Origin: JBICHN01 sp043101845
GTDB taxonomy: Bacteria > Planctomycetota > Phycisphaerae > Phycisphaerales > UBA5793
Direction: 5' to 3'
NCBI GenBank assembly: GCA_043101845.1
Contig: JBICHN010000011.1
Coordinates: forward strand, 310,001-374,000
Length of the DNA: 64,000 bases
Each line of letters opens with the position of its first letter. The stretch's first letter is position 1. The notes under the pieces are model-generated. The model was not told the origin of the DNA, searched no databases, and saw only the letters and a list, made by a program, of their open reading frames with translations. Shown piece after piece: positions 50,132 to 57,946 of this stretch. The translations under genes and the position numbers were made by a program.

Positions 50132-51592
50132 GTGCTCAAGGAACGGCATCGAGTCTTCGTCTCCCTGCTTGTCTGTTTCGACACGGCGATCGTGGCCGCG
50201 GCGCAGGCGATCACGCTTTCGGCGGGGGGCTGGTCGGAGCTCGTCCCAGGCGGCGAATCGTTCCTCTTCGATCTCAGCGTGGACTCGGCGGGGATGACGA
50301 AGTGGCTTACGCTGCTCGCCTTCGCGCTCACCATTCCGATGACGCTCGGCTGCATGGTCATGATGGGGCTCTACCGGCCCCGGCGCGACCGGAGTTTCTC
50401 ATCCGAGTTCGCCGACATCGTCAAGGCGGCGTTCCTGTCGTGGGCGGTCATGGTGATCGGCCTGCAACTCTTCGTGCCTGAGTTCTTCGACCTTCCGCAC
50501 GCGGCGCGGCGGATCCTCGTGTATCCGGCGTCCCTCACCGCGTGCCTGTCGATTGGCCGGTACCTCTTTCGCGTCGTCCTCCGCAAGGTGCGCGAGCAGG
50601 GGCTCAACCTGCGGCATGTCGCGGTGGTCGGCGCCGGGCGGCTCGGTCAGATCGCGGCGCACACCTTTCGGCGGAACAGCTGGACGGGGATCAACCCCGC
50701 GTACTTCATCGCCCATCACGACACGACGCGACGGAAGGACCTGCTCGGCCTTCCGGTGCGCGGCGGGCTCGATGATCTCGAACACATTCTCGAGGATTAT
50801 CCGGTGGACGGCGTGATCGTCGCGTTGCCGAATTCGCGGTCCTACCTCCTGCCAAACCTCATGATGCGGCTCGAGCGCTTCGCCGTGGAAGTGCGCATCA
50901 TTCCCGACGTGAGCCCGAAGTACATGCCGATCAATCTCGATGTCTCCGAGCTCGACGGCATGCCGGTGTTGTCCGTGCGGCAGTCGCCGCTCAACGGCTA
51001 CGGCGGCATGGTGAAGCGGACGCTCGACATTCTGCTCGGGTCGGTGGCGCTTGTGTTCTTCGCCGTTCCGATGCTCGTGATGGCGGCGCTCATCAAGCTC
51101 GAATCACCCGGGCCGGTCTTCTTCCGGCAGGAGCGGGTCGGCCTCGGCGGCAAGCCGTTCATGATCTACAAGTTCCGGACGATGCGCTCCGACGCGGGCC
51201 CCGCGGCGGACGAGCGCGGCCAGAGCGCGTGGACGCGCCGGGACGATCCGCGCATCACGGCGCTCGGGAAATGGCTGCGGCGCTTCTCACTCGACGAACT
51301 CCCGCAGCTGCTCAATGTGATCGAGGGCGACATGTCGCTCGTCGGGCCGCGGCCGGAGCGGCTCGATCTGCTCGAGGACTTCCGCGAAGACTGGCGCGGC
51401 TACATGCTGCGGCAGAACATCAAGGCCGGCATGACCGGGTGGGCGCAGATCAACGGTTTGCGCGGCGACACGAGCCTGCGCAAGCGCGTGCAGTACGACC
51501 TCTACTACATCCGCAACTGGTCACTCGGCTTCGACCTGCGCATCCTCTTCCTCACGCTCTTCCGCGGGTTCCGACATCCGAATGCGCATTGA
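50132..51592 (+). CDS. Undecaprenyl-phosphate sugar phosphotransferase (WcaJ/exopolysaccharide initiating enzyme)
   Basis: A 486-residue polyprenol-phosphate hexose-1-phosphate transferase that starts assembly of an exopolysaccharide repeat at the inner membrane. Four N-terminal membrane helices (about 10-130), a CoA-binding-like Rossmann domain (LRHVAVVGAGRLGQIAAHTF, about 160-290), a fifth helix (TLDILLGSVALVFFAVPMLV) and the catalytic domain: FFRQERVGLGGKPFMIYKFR, LRRFSLDELPQLLNV, MSLVGPRPERLDLL and QNIKAGMTGWAQINGLRGDT. The start is uncertain: no ATG lies near the first helix, so I chose a GTG; frames farther upstream give Arg-rich non-family sequence. No other polysaccharide genes lie next to it. 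Confidence 0.88.
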   Translation: MLKERHRVFVSLLVCFDTAIVAAAQAITLSAGGWSELVPGGESFLFDLSVDSAGMTKWLTLLAFALTIPMTLGCMVMMGLYRPRRDRSFSSEFADIVKAAFLSWAVMVIGLQLFVPEFFDLPHAARRILVYPASLTACLSIGRYLFRVVLRKVREQGLNLRHVAVVGAGRLGQIAAHTFRRNSWTGINPAYFIAHHDTTRRKDLLGLPVRGGLDDLEHILEDYPVDGVIVALPNSRSYLLPNLMMRLERFAVEVRIIPDVSPKYMPINLDVSELDGMPVLSVRQSPLNGYGGMVKRTLDILLGSVALVFFAVPMLVMAALIKLESPGPVFFRQERVGLGGKPFMIYKFRTMRSDAGPAADERGQSAWTRRDDPRITALGKWLRRFSLDELPQLLNVIEGDMSLVGPRPERLDLLEDFREDWRGYMLRQNIKAGMTGWAQINGLRGDTSLRKRVQYDLYYIRNWSLGFDLRILFLTLFRGFRHPNAH

Positions 51593-51634
51593 TCGCGCTG
51601 AGGGCGATCCTCCGGCCGCGATGGAGCGGGAGGA

Positions 51635-51672
51635 TTTGAGATTGGATATCTGAGATTGGAGATTCTGATACC
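51635..51672. repeat. GATTTGA-type heptad tract
   Basis: A run of GATTTGAGATTGGATATCTG-like heptads in the gap between the sugar transferase and four-helix-bundle genes. Same family as the tracts at about 389, 544, 2424, 2475, 6105 and 6536. Confidence 0.6.
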
Positions 51673-51720
51673 GGTCGCAGGTTGAGCGACGGTACCTACG
51701 GCTCCGGCGCGGTCCGCCGA

Positions 51721-51749
51721 TTGACAGGTATTCGCCAATCATCTACAAA
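51721..51749 (+). promoter_or_regulatory. Near-consensus promoter giving a leaderless message
   Basis: TTGACA (51721-51726, perfect), 17-base spacer, TACAAA (51744-51749). The ATG at 51756 begins only six bases after the -10 box, so transcription would start at or next to the A of the start codon. Confidence 0.65.
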
Positions 51750-51755
51750 TTCCGT

Positions 51756-52256
51756 ATGGCGACCTACAGTCGATTCGAAGATCTGCCGGTCTGGCAGGCG
51801 GCGATTGAATTGGGGCTGGGAATTTTCGCGTTGACGGAGGATCCACAGCTCGCCCGCCGGGGTGATCTGCGCAGTCAGTTGCGGCGCGCCGCGCTTTCCG
51901 TATCGAACAATGTCGCCGAAGGATTCGAGCGGGGAACAACGAACGAACTCCTGTCCTTTCTTTACATCGCTCGTGGTTCCTCGGCCGAGACACGGTCGAT
52001 GCTCTGTTTCGCTGAGCAGTTGCCGGGTGTCGGCCATCTCAAATCACAAATCTCCAATCTCAAATCGCAATCGGAGCGATGTTCGCGACAACTCCGAGGC
52101 TGGGCGGATCATCTCCAGAACACTGACATTGAGGGGCAGCGACATCTCAATGACGAATCTCGTGAGCGTCGTCGTCGAGCAGCGCGTCGGACCGCGGTGC
52201 TGGATGAGATTGACCGCGCCGCGAGTCGCTCACGGGATGGCGCCCGCGATGGCTGA
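51756..52256 (+). CDS. Four-helix-bundle protein (23S rRNA intervening-sequence protein family)
   Basis: A 166-residue protein. FEDLPVWQAAIELGLGIFAL, LRSQLRRAALSVSNNVAEGF, FERGTTNELLSFLYIARGSS and AETRSMLCFAEQL are the helices of the four-helix-bundle (IVP) family, whose biological role is not known. Family members usually have about 115-130 residues. Here the loop before the last helix contains HLKSQISNLKSQS, encoded by a GATTTGA heptad tract in reverse (52038-52071), and the tail after about residue 125 is Arg-rich (DESRERRRRAARR) and unlike the family, perhaps read-through past a lost stop. The promoter suggests leaderless translation. Confidence 0.75.
   Translation: MATYSRFEDLPVWQAAIELGLGIFALTEDPQLARRGDLRSQLRRAALSVSNNVAEGFERGTTNELLSFLYIARGSSAETRSMLCFAEQLPGVGHLKSQISNLKSQSERCSRQLRGWADHLQNTDIEGQRHLNDESRERRRRAARRTAVLDEIDRAASRSRDGARDG
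52038..52071 (-). repeat. Heptad repeat tract inside a coding sequence
   Basis: The minus strand reads as GATTTGAGATTGGAGATTTG-type heptads, identical in style to the intergenic tracts. It is in frame inside the four-helix-bundle gene. Confidence 0.6.
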
Positions 52257-52273
52257 TTCGACTACGATGTCGC

Positions 52274-52726
52274 ATGTCACTCAATGATGGCGCCAGGCTC
52301 CGCGTTCTTTTTCTCTGCACCGGTAATTCCTGCCGGAGTCAGATGGCGGAAGGGTGGGCGCGGGCGTTGAAGGCGGAGGCGGTCGAGGCGCATTCCGCGG
52401 GGACCGATCCGCACGGGTTGAATCCGTTTGCGGTCCAGGTGATGGCCGAGGCCGGCGTCGATATTTCGGATCACATTTCGAAGACCGTCGATGAATTGCG
52501 CGGCGTCGAGTTCGACTTTGTCGTCACCGTCTGCGATTCAGCGCACGAATCATGTCCGGTCTTTCCCGGCGACACTTCGGTCGTGCATGTCGGCTTCGAC
52601 GACCCGCCGCGCCTCGCGAAGGACGCGAAGTCGGACGACGAAGCGCTGCACCATTACCGCCGGGTCCGTGATGAGATTCGCGCGTTCGTCGAGCGGTTGC
52701 CGGAGGCGCTGCACCGTGCCGATTGA
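52274..52726 (+). CDS. arsC: Thioredoxin-dependent arsenate reductase (LMW-PTP fold)
   Basis: A 150-residue enzyme that reduces arsenate to arsenite in the cytosol. The phosphatase-like P-loop is FLCTGNSCRSQMAEG, with nucleophile Cys15 and Arg21. The redox pair Cys87 and Cys94 (TVCDSAHESCPVF) has the same seven-residue spacing as Cys82/Cys89 of the S. aureus pI258 ArsC, so the three-cysteine relay is complete. No arsR, arsB or acr3 gene is adjacent. The next gene begins inside its 3' end (11-base overlap). Confidence 0.88.
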   Translation: MSLNDGARLRVLFLCTGNSCRSQMAEGWARALKAEAVEAHSAGTDPHGLNPFAVQVMAEAGVDISDHISKTVDELRGVEFDFVVTVCDSAHESCPVFPGDTSVVHVGFDDPPRLAKDAKSDDEALHHYRRVRDEIRAFVERLPEALHRAD

Positions 52727-53057
52727 GGCTGATACGGCGAATTCGGACGGCGGTGGTCGCCGTTCGCCGTTTCGGGGACTCAAGTGTCCCGAGTGCCGGT
52801 TCGCGCTCGACGGTACCGAGGAATGGCGCTGTCCCGAATGCGGCGTCGCGTTCGATCCGAACTATCTGGGCTCGCGCACTTTCATCGAGAATCGTCGCCG
52901 TCCCTGGATGCGAGCGCTCTTTCTGCTGTCGCTCGCCGGGCTCGTCGTCGCGGTCGTCGCTGAGTTCATCTGGGGACACTGGCTCTTTCAGTGTTTCACC
53001 GTGGTGCTGCTCGCGTGGGCGCTGTTCGCATGGGCGGGCGCGTTCGCACGGCACTAG
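52716..53057 (+). CDS. Zinc-ribbon membrane protein
   Basis: A 113-residue protein. A zinc ribbon LKCPECRFALDGTEEWRCPECGVAFDP-type (two Cys-Pro-Glu-Cys knuckles, about residues 23-43) precedes two hydrophobic segments (about 68-84 and 88-108). Such small proteins are common in planctomycetes; their function is unknown. The start is a GTG inside the end of arsC with GGAGG nine bases upstream, so it is translationally coupled to arsC. The 3' end converges on the GGCT-like gene. Confidence 0.68.
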   Translation: MPIEADTANSDGGGRRSPFRGLKCPECRFALDGTEEWRCPECGVAFDPNYLGSRTFIENRRRPWMRALFLLSLAGLVVAVVAEFIWGHWLFQCFTVVLLAWALFAWAGAFARH

Positions 53058-53085
53058 ACGAGGCCGAGCGGGACCGGCGGGTCCG

Positions 53086-53490
53086 CTACGGCATCCGGTC
53101 CATCCGCTCGAACCCTTCCACCGATCGATTGAACCAGTACACCCACGCGTCGACGGTGCGGCCCTCGTCGGTCGCGATCGGTGTCACCTCGCGCACAAAC
53201 AGTGAGCCGTCGGGGTCGGACGGCGCGCAACCTTCGTATTCGTCGATCCATTCGAGGTCTGCGAGCGGGTCGGTGAGCCGCAGGAGTTCGCCGGGGACGC
53301 GACTGGGGCTTCCGCCGCCGTCACTGTCGTCGCGCACGAGACCGGGAAATGACCCAATGCGGTAGAGACGGCCGGCGACCGTCCCGGCGCCCACGACGCT
53401 CGAGTGACGCATGAGTCGGAGTGACATCGGATGGCCCGAACCGCGACGGAGCGTGCCGTAGACGAAGAGGAGATCGGTCGGAACCGCCAT
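53086..53490 (-). CDS. Gamma-glutamylcyclotransferase-like (AIG2/GGCT) protein
   Basis: A 134-residue protein with the GGCT fold: LLFVYGTLRRGSGH (residues 7-20), AGRLYRIGSFPGLVRD and the catalytic-acid region LEWIDEYEGCAP (Glu about 84). It ends AWVYWFNRSVEGFERM, as usual. Members cleave gamma-glutamyl amino acids or gamma-glutamylamines to 5-oxoproline. Length is typical. It is 12 bases upstream of the end of the HAF-repeat gene's neighbour and shares its direction. Confidence 0.82.
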   Translation of the reverse strand: MAVPTDLLFVYGTLRRGSGHPMSLRLMRHSSVVGAGTVAGRLYRIGSFPGLVRDDSDGGGSPSRVPGELLRLTDPLADLEWIDEYEGCAPSDPDGSLFVREVTPIATDEGRTVDAWVYWFNRSVEGFERMDRMP

Positions 53491-53502
53491 CGGGTGGTTC
53501 GC

Positions 53503-54810
53503 TTACTCGAACCGGACGGTGGCGAGGTTGCTCATGACGCAGGCTGCGGGATCAACGGCCTGGAATCCGAAGATGGCGCCTTGCGCCGCGATCGGCACGA
53601 AGCCGCTCACCCTCGCCTCCCCGGACGCGTTCGCGCGGACGGCGCCGGCGATCGTCGGGTTGCGCAGCGCGGCGAAGAGGTCGACGCAGCCCTGCACGCT
53701 CGTCGCCGCGGATCGCTGGCTGTACGCGAAGTAGATCCGGGCGTTCGGCGTCGCGCCGGTGACGACGAGTTCATTCGATTCTCCGGCGCGACCGGGCGTC
53801 GGCGGCGCGAGACTGAGCGGGTGCACGATCGGCGTCAGAATAAATCCATCGTCGTTGCCGTTCCAGTTCCCGCGCACGAGCAACTGGCGGGCGTTGTTCA
53901 TGTCGATCGCGTTCGAGAGATAGCCCGGGCCGACGAAGAGTTCGTCCGCGTCGATGAGAAAGCCGTTCTCCCAGGCGACCGCGTGGATGTAATCGTCCCT
54001 CGTGGTCGACCACCCGCCGACGCAGCCGTCGTCGGCGATCGCGACGGCTTCGCTGATCGGCGCCCCCTGGCGCGGGGCCGCGATGTAGCCGAGTTCGGTG
54101 ACCACGCCACCCGCCCAGACGGCGGCGGTGCGTCCACCTTCTCCGTTGAACACCCAGCCCGCGACTTCCCGCGCGTTGTTCACATCGTGCGCGTGGTCGA
54201 GGTCGGCCAACTGAATGATTCCGCCGGTCGCGGGCCAGAGCACGGAATGGAGATCGCCGCCCGAGTCGTAGGACGAGCCGACGATGTCGCCGAGTTCGTT
54301 GATCGCGACGGCCGAGTTCGAGCCGCCGAGGCTTGGAAGTTCGATCGGGACGCCGCCGTCCCATTTGAGCGCCGCGGTGTAGCTGAAGTTGTCGATGACA
54401 TAGCGCGAGTGTCCGACCGCGACACCGGCGTTGTTGATGTCAAAAGCGATGCCGGACAGATGCGTTCCGGGAATCGCGAGCGTCGTCGTCTCCGAGCCGT
54501 TCCAGTAGAGCGGCATGTTGTCGCCGACGCCGACGACCTCGTTGAGATCATTCATGCCGTGGACGGACGCCCAGTTCGCGTCGTCAAGCGCCATGAGCGC
54601 CTTGTCCGGCGTCTTAATGAACGCGACGAACTGTCCATCGGCGGTCTGTGACACGCCGCTCACGACGCCGAGATTGTTGATGACGGAGGGCGTCGTGTCG
54701 TCCCCGCCGAGCGTACCGACGGCCTCACTCTGATAGAGCTGCGCGTTTGCGGCGGACGCGACGACGGTCAGCGAGGCGGAGACAATAACACTGGCGTTGA
54801 GGAAACGCAT
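53503..54810 (-). CDS. Exported HAF-repeat protein
   Basis: A 435-residue protein with a signal peptide (MRFLNASVIVSASLTVVASA, cleaved after ANA). Residues about 30-320 are six to seven HAF-type extracellular repeats of the form LG..(S)xAxxINxxGxVVGxS, for example LPSLGGSNSAVAINELGDIV and VAVGHSRYVID. The C-terminal 110 residues form a beta domain (AGESNELVVTGATPNARIYF, ASGEARVSGFVPIAAQGAI, ending SNLATVRFE) that resembles the C-terminal module of the two FG-GAP proteins. GGAGGAG lies seven bases before the ATG. Surface or secreted; ligand unknown. Confidence 0.8.
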   Translation of the reverse strand: MRFLNASVIVSASLTVVASAANAQLYQSEAVGTLGGDDTTPSVINNLGVVSGVSQTADGQFVAFIKTPDKALMALDDANWASVHGMNDLNEVVGVGDNMPLYWNGSETTTLAIPGTHLSGIAFDINNAGVAVGHSRYVIDNFSYTAALKWDGGVPIELPSLGGSNSAVAINELGDIVGSSYDSGGDLHSVLWPATGGIIQLADLDHAHDVNNAREVAGWVFNGEGGRTAAVWAGGVVTELGYIAAPRQGAPISEAVAIADDGCVGGWSTTRDDYIHAVAWENGFLIDADELFVGPGYLSNAIDMNNARQLLVRGNWNGNDDGFILTPIVHPLSLAPPTPGRAGESNELVVTGATPNARIYFAYSQRSAATSVQGCVDLFAALRNPTIAGAVRANASGEARVSGFVPIAAQGAIFGFQAVDPAACVMSNLATVRFE

Positions 54811-54953
54811 GGCCCAACTCCTCCCATGGATTACCCACGCTCGCGTGACGCGAATGCGCATGCGCCGGCCACGAGTGCGGCCGACAAGGGGCAGTGTACC
54901 ACACGCCTTCATCTTTCGGGGGAGGATTGGGCGGGGCGGGAGTGAATATCGGG

Positions 54954-56672
54954 TCAAGTGGCGGAATTGCGCGCCACATGCGCTTCGAGCGCCTTCGTCA
55001 CTTCTTCGAGTAACTGCTCGACCTGGAAGGGTTTGAAGAGCACACACTGCAGCCCTTCCTGGCTCGCGCGGACGATCGAATGGTGCGGATCGTACCCGAA
55101 GCCCGTCATGAGAATGACGGGGATCGTGTCGCTCATCTTCCGCGCCGCGGCGAAGACCTCGTAACCGTTGCGGTCCGGCATGCTGATGTCGGAGAGGATG
55201 AGATCGAACTCGACGGGATCGGGTCCCTCGAAGAGTTCGATCGCGTCGACGCCCGAAGCGCACACGGTCACGCGGGCGCCGCGCTTGCAGAGCACATTCT
55301 CGATCGTGTCGCGAATGTTCGGCTCGTCGTCGGCGACGAGAATGTGCCGGCCGGCGAGCACGGGATCGATCTCCGCGTTCTCGATGGCTTCGTGCGCGCC
55401 GAGAATGCTGCGCGGTCCCTTCGCGACCTCCTGCACTTTGCGTCGCACGGTCGAGACGAGGCTGATGATGTGGTCGAGGTGCTCGAGCGAGTCCGGGTCC
55501 TTGAGGAGTCGATCGCGGAGCAGGTTCGCCTCGGCGGTGATGTCGTTGAGCGGATGGCTGATCTCGCCGATCACATTCACCGCGACGGCGCCGCTCGTCG
55601 TGCACCGCTCGACGACGAGCAGGTCGAGAATGTTGAGGGCCAGCGCGACATAGCGGCCGAAGATCTCGGCGAACTGCCGGTCCTCCTCGGTAAACGCGGC
55701 GGGCTGCTTCGATTCGATATTGAAGACGCCGATGACCTCGTCACGCAGGCGAAGCGGTACGCTGAGCGAGCTTGCCGCGTTCTCGAGGCCCGGGAGGTAG
55801 CGACCATCGTTCTGCACATCCTGACAGATGTAGCTCTTCCCGGTCGCCGCGACATAGCCGGAGATCCCGCTGCCCGTCGTCGAGCCGTAGAGCTCGTACT
55901 CGTTCACCTCTTCGGGCATGCCGACATTCATGACGGGCGTAAGCCGGTTCGTCGTCTTGTCGAGCAGGTAGATGTTGAAGTGGTCGAAGTGCATGAGGTC
56001 GCGGGTGTACGCGATGATCTTGTCTTCGAGCAGGGCGAGCCGCTGCGCCGTGTTGAGCAGGGCGATCGCGTCGGACTGAAAGCGGACGAGTTCGTTGCCG
56101 GCCTGGTCGATCGCGTCGAGTTTCTGCTGGAGGCGCCAGCGCCGGGTGTTGTCCCAGACCATGGCGACCACCCGGAGGGCCGACTCGGTTTCGTCTTCGC
56201 AATCGGGATCGACGACGGGCGAGACGATGAGTTCGAAGTACTGCTTCTCCTTTTCGCCGAGCTGGAAGCCGTACTTGCGGCCGCTCTCGGCCTCACTGTC
56301 GACCTGGTCGGCGAAGAGGCGGGCCGCGTCACGACAAGTCCGCTCCACGCGGGAGCGGACCTCTTCGGGAAACTGGTCGTATTTCGGGTTGGCCCAGATC
56401 ACGAGGCCTTCATCGTCGCAGAAACAGATGCCTTCGCCGAGCGAACTCAGAACGAGGTGCGCCTGGCGATCCTGTCCGACCTTGCCGGGTGGGGGTGAGA
56501 GCGGTTTCGCCGGCGCGAGAACGAGATCGACCTCGCCGTTCGGCTGCATGCGCCCGGGGGTGTTTGGATCGGGAAACTCGAGATCGAATGACCGGGCGAG
56601 AGCATCGGCCACAGCAGAACCGGGACGGACGGCGGAATCGAGAACCAGGAGCTTGGGCCGCTTCTCAGCCAT
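54954..56672 (-). CDS. PAS-GAF-receiver signalling protein lacking a kinase ATPase domain
   Basis: A 572-residue soluble protein. A short Asp-bearing N-terminal segment is followed by a PAS domain (VLSSLGEGICFCDDEGLVIWAN, about 93-195), a GAF domain (about 225-370, LLDKTTNRLTPVMNVGM to VIGVFNIESKQPAAFTEED), a helical hairpin GEISHPLNDITAEANLLRD (about 390-410) that looks like a His-kinase DHp helix, and a C-terminal receiver (HILVADDEPNIRDTIENVL, phospho-Asp in LILSDISMPDRNG, LMTGFG, LFKPF). There is no HATPase domain, so it cannot phosphorylate itself. Diverges from the ABC operon. The ATG MAEKRPKLL has only a weak ribosome binding site. Confidence 0.83.
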   Translation of the reverse strand: MAEKRPKLLVLDSAVRPGSAVADALARSFDLEFPDPNTPGRMQPNGEVDLVLAPAKPLSPPPGKVGQDRQAHLVLSSLGEGICFCDDEGLVIWANPKYDQFPEEVRSRVERTCRDAARLFADQVDSEAESGRKYGFQLGEKEKQYFELIVSPVVDPDCEDETESALRVVAMVWDNTRRWRLQQKLDAIDQAGNELVRFQSDAIALLNTAQRLALLEDKIIAYTRDLMHFDHFNIYLLDKTTNRLTPVMNVGMPEEVNEYELYGSTTGSGISGYVAATGKSYICQDVQNDGRYLPGLENAASSLSVPLRLRDEVIGVFNIESKQPAAFTEEDRQFAEIFGRYVALALNILDLLVVERCTTSGAVAVNVIGEISHPLNDITAEANLLRDRLLKDPDSLEHLDHIISLVSTVRRKVQEVAKGPRSILGAHEAIENAEIDPVLAGRHILVADDEPNIRDTIENVLCKRGARVTVCASGVDAIELFEGPDPVEFDLILSDISMPDRNGYEVFAAARKMSDTIPVILMTGFGYDPHHSIVRASQEGLQCVLFKPFQVEQLLEEVTKALEAHVARNSAT

Positions 56673-56923
56673 ACAGTCTCTGTCGCGCCGCTTGACCAAC
56701 GAGCCATCGGCGCCCAAACATGTGACCCCACGCAATCATACCGCGATATCGTCGGCATTCGGACACGATTTGACCCAAAAGCGGCGAACGAAATCACAAT
56801 GGCGGCCTGGCCTCGACGACTTCCGCCACCGACGCGTGGGTGATTCCGACCGGCGTCGCGTTTCCACCTCGGCCGACGGGTCGGCGCGGCTCCAGTCCAC
56901 ATGCGGAGGACCATGAGGGCGAC
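56673..56923. other. Divergent promoter region of the signalling gene and ABC operon
   Basis: The plus strand shows TTGACC (56770-56775), 19 bases, CACAAT (56795-56800), a weak promoter for the ABC operon. The minus strand shows TATGAT (complement of 56735-56740), a -10-like box for the PAS-GAF gene. -35 boxes are unclear. Confidence 0.35.
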
Positions 56924-57946
56924 ATGATCGAAATCCGCGGACTTACCAAGGCGTACGGCTCATTCCGAGCCGTCGATGACCTCAACCTCGATGTTCCGAC
57001 GGGACAGGTGCTCGGCCTGCTCGGACCGAACGGCGCCGGCAAGACGACGACCATTCGGATGATGACCGGATACCTGCCGCCGACCGCAGGGTACGCGAAG
57101 GTTGACGGCTTCGACAGCCTGACCGAATCCTTTGAAGTGCGTCGACGGCTCGGCTATCTGCCCGAGTCGAATCCGCTCTATACCGAAATGCGCGTGGAGG
57201 AATACCTCGGCTTCCGCGGCCGGCTCTTCGACCTTTCGCGCGACGAGATCGCGCAGGCGGTCGACCGTGTCATCGAACGGTGCTGGCTCACCGACATGCG
57301 CCGGCGACTCATCGGTCGCTTGAGCAAAGGGTACCGGCAGCGCGTCGGCCTCGCCGCGGCGATGCTCCACCGGCCCGCGGTGCTCGTGCTCGACGAGCCG
57401 ACCTCCGGCCTCGATCCCGTGCAGATCCGCGAGACGCGCGGCCTCATCCGCGAACTCGCCGGCGATCACACGATGATCCTCTCGAGCCACATCCTTCCCG
57501 AGATCGAACGGACCTGCGATCGCGTCGTCATTCTCGCGGGCGGCCGCGTCCGCGCCGACGGCACGATCGACGAGCTGCGGCGCCTCGCCGGGCAGACGGG
57601 GCGCTATGTCATCGAACTCGAAGGCGACGCGGACGGCGAGCTTCGAACGAAGCTCGAGCGGGTAAGCGGCGTGCGATCCGTCGAGGTCGAGTCGTCGAAC
57701 GGCTGGACGCGGTTCGTCGCGATCGCCCGCGACGGCGCGGGCGACCTCCGGGCGCCCCTCGGCCGGGCGATCCGCGATTCGAACCGGGTCTGCCGCGAAC
57801 TTTCGCTCGAGGACGCGTCGCTTGAAAACCTGTTCGTTCGAGTGACATACGACGCGGATGGGGATGCGGACGCCTCGTCGCCGCCGTCGAAACCGCTGTC
57901 GAACGCGTCCGCGGCGGCCGCGACGACGAAGGGGGGCGCCCGATGA
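56924..57946 (+). CDS. ABC transporter ATPase (GldA-like)
   Basis: A 340-residue ATPase. Walker A LLGPNGAGKTTTIRMM (34-41 core), Q-loop region RLGYLPESNPLY, signature LSKGYRQRVGLAAAMLH, Walker B VLVLDEPTSGLDP and H-loop LSSHILPEI. The C-terminal 100 residues form a beta domain (YVIELEGDADGELRTKLERV) as in GldA/NatA-type exporters. It heads a four-gene unit with a permease (ATGA overlap), a GldG-like protein and a DUF4340 protein. In Bacteroidetes GldAFG supports gliding and secretion; here the cargo is unknown. GAGG six bases before the ATG sets the start. Confidence 0.88.
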   Translation: MIEIRGLTKAYGSFRAVDDLNLDVPTGQVLGLLGPNGAGKTTTIRMMTGYLPPTAGYAKVDGFDSLTESFEVRRRLGYLPESNPLYTEMRVEEYLGFRGRLFDLSRDEIAQAVDRVIERCWLTDMRRRLIGRLSKGYRQRVGLAAAMLHRPAVLVLDEPTSGLDPVQIRETRGLIRELAGDHTMILSSHILPEIERTCDRVVILAGGRVRADGTIDELRRLAGQTGRYVIELEGDADGELRTKLERVSGVRSVEVESSNGWTRFVAIARDGAGDLRAPLGRAIRDSNRVCRELSLEDASLENLFVRVTYDADGDADASSPPSKPLSNASAAAATTKGGAR

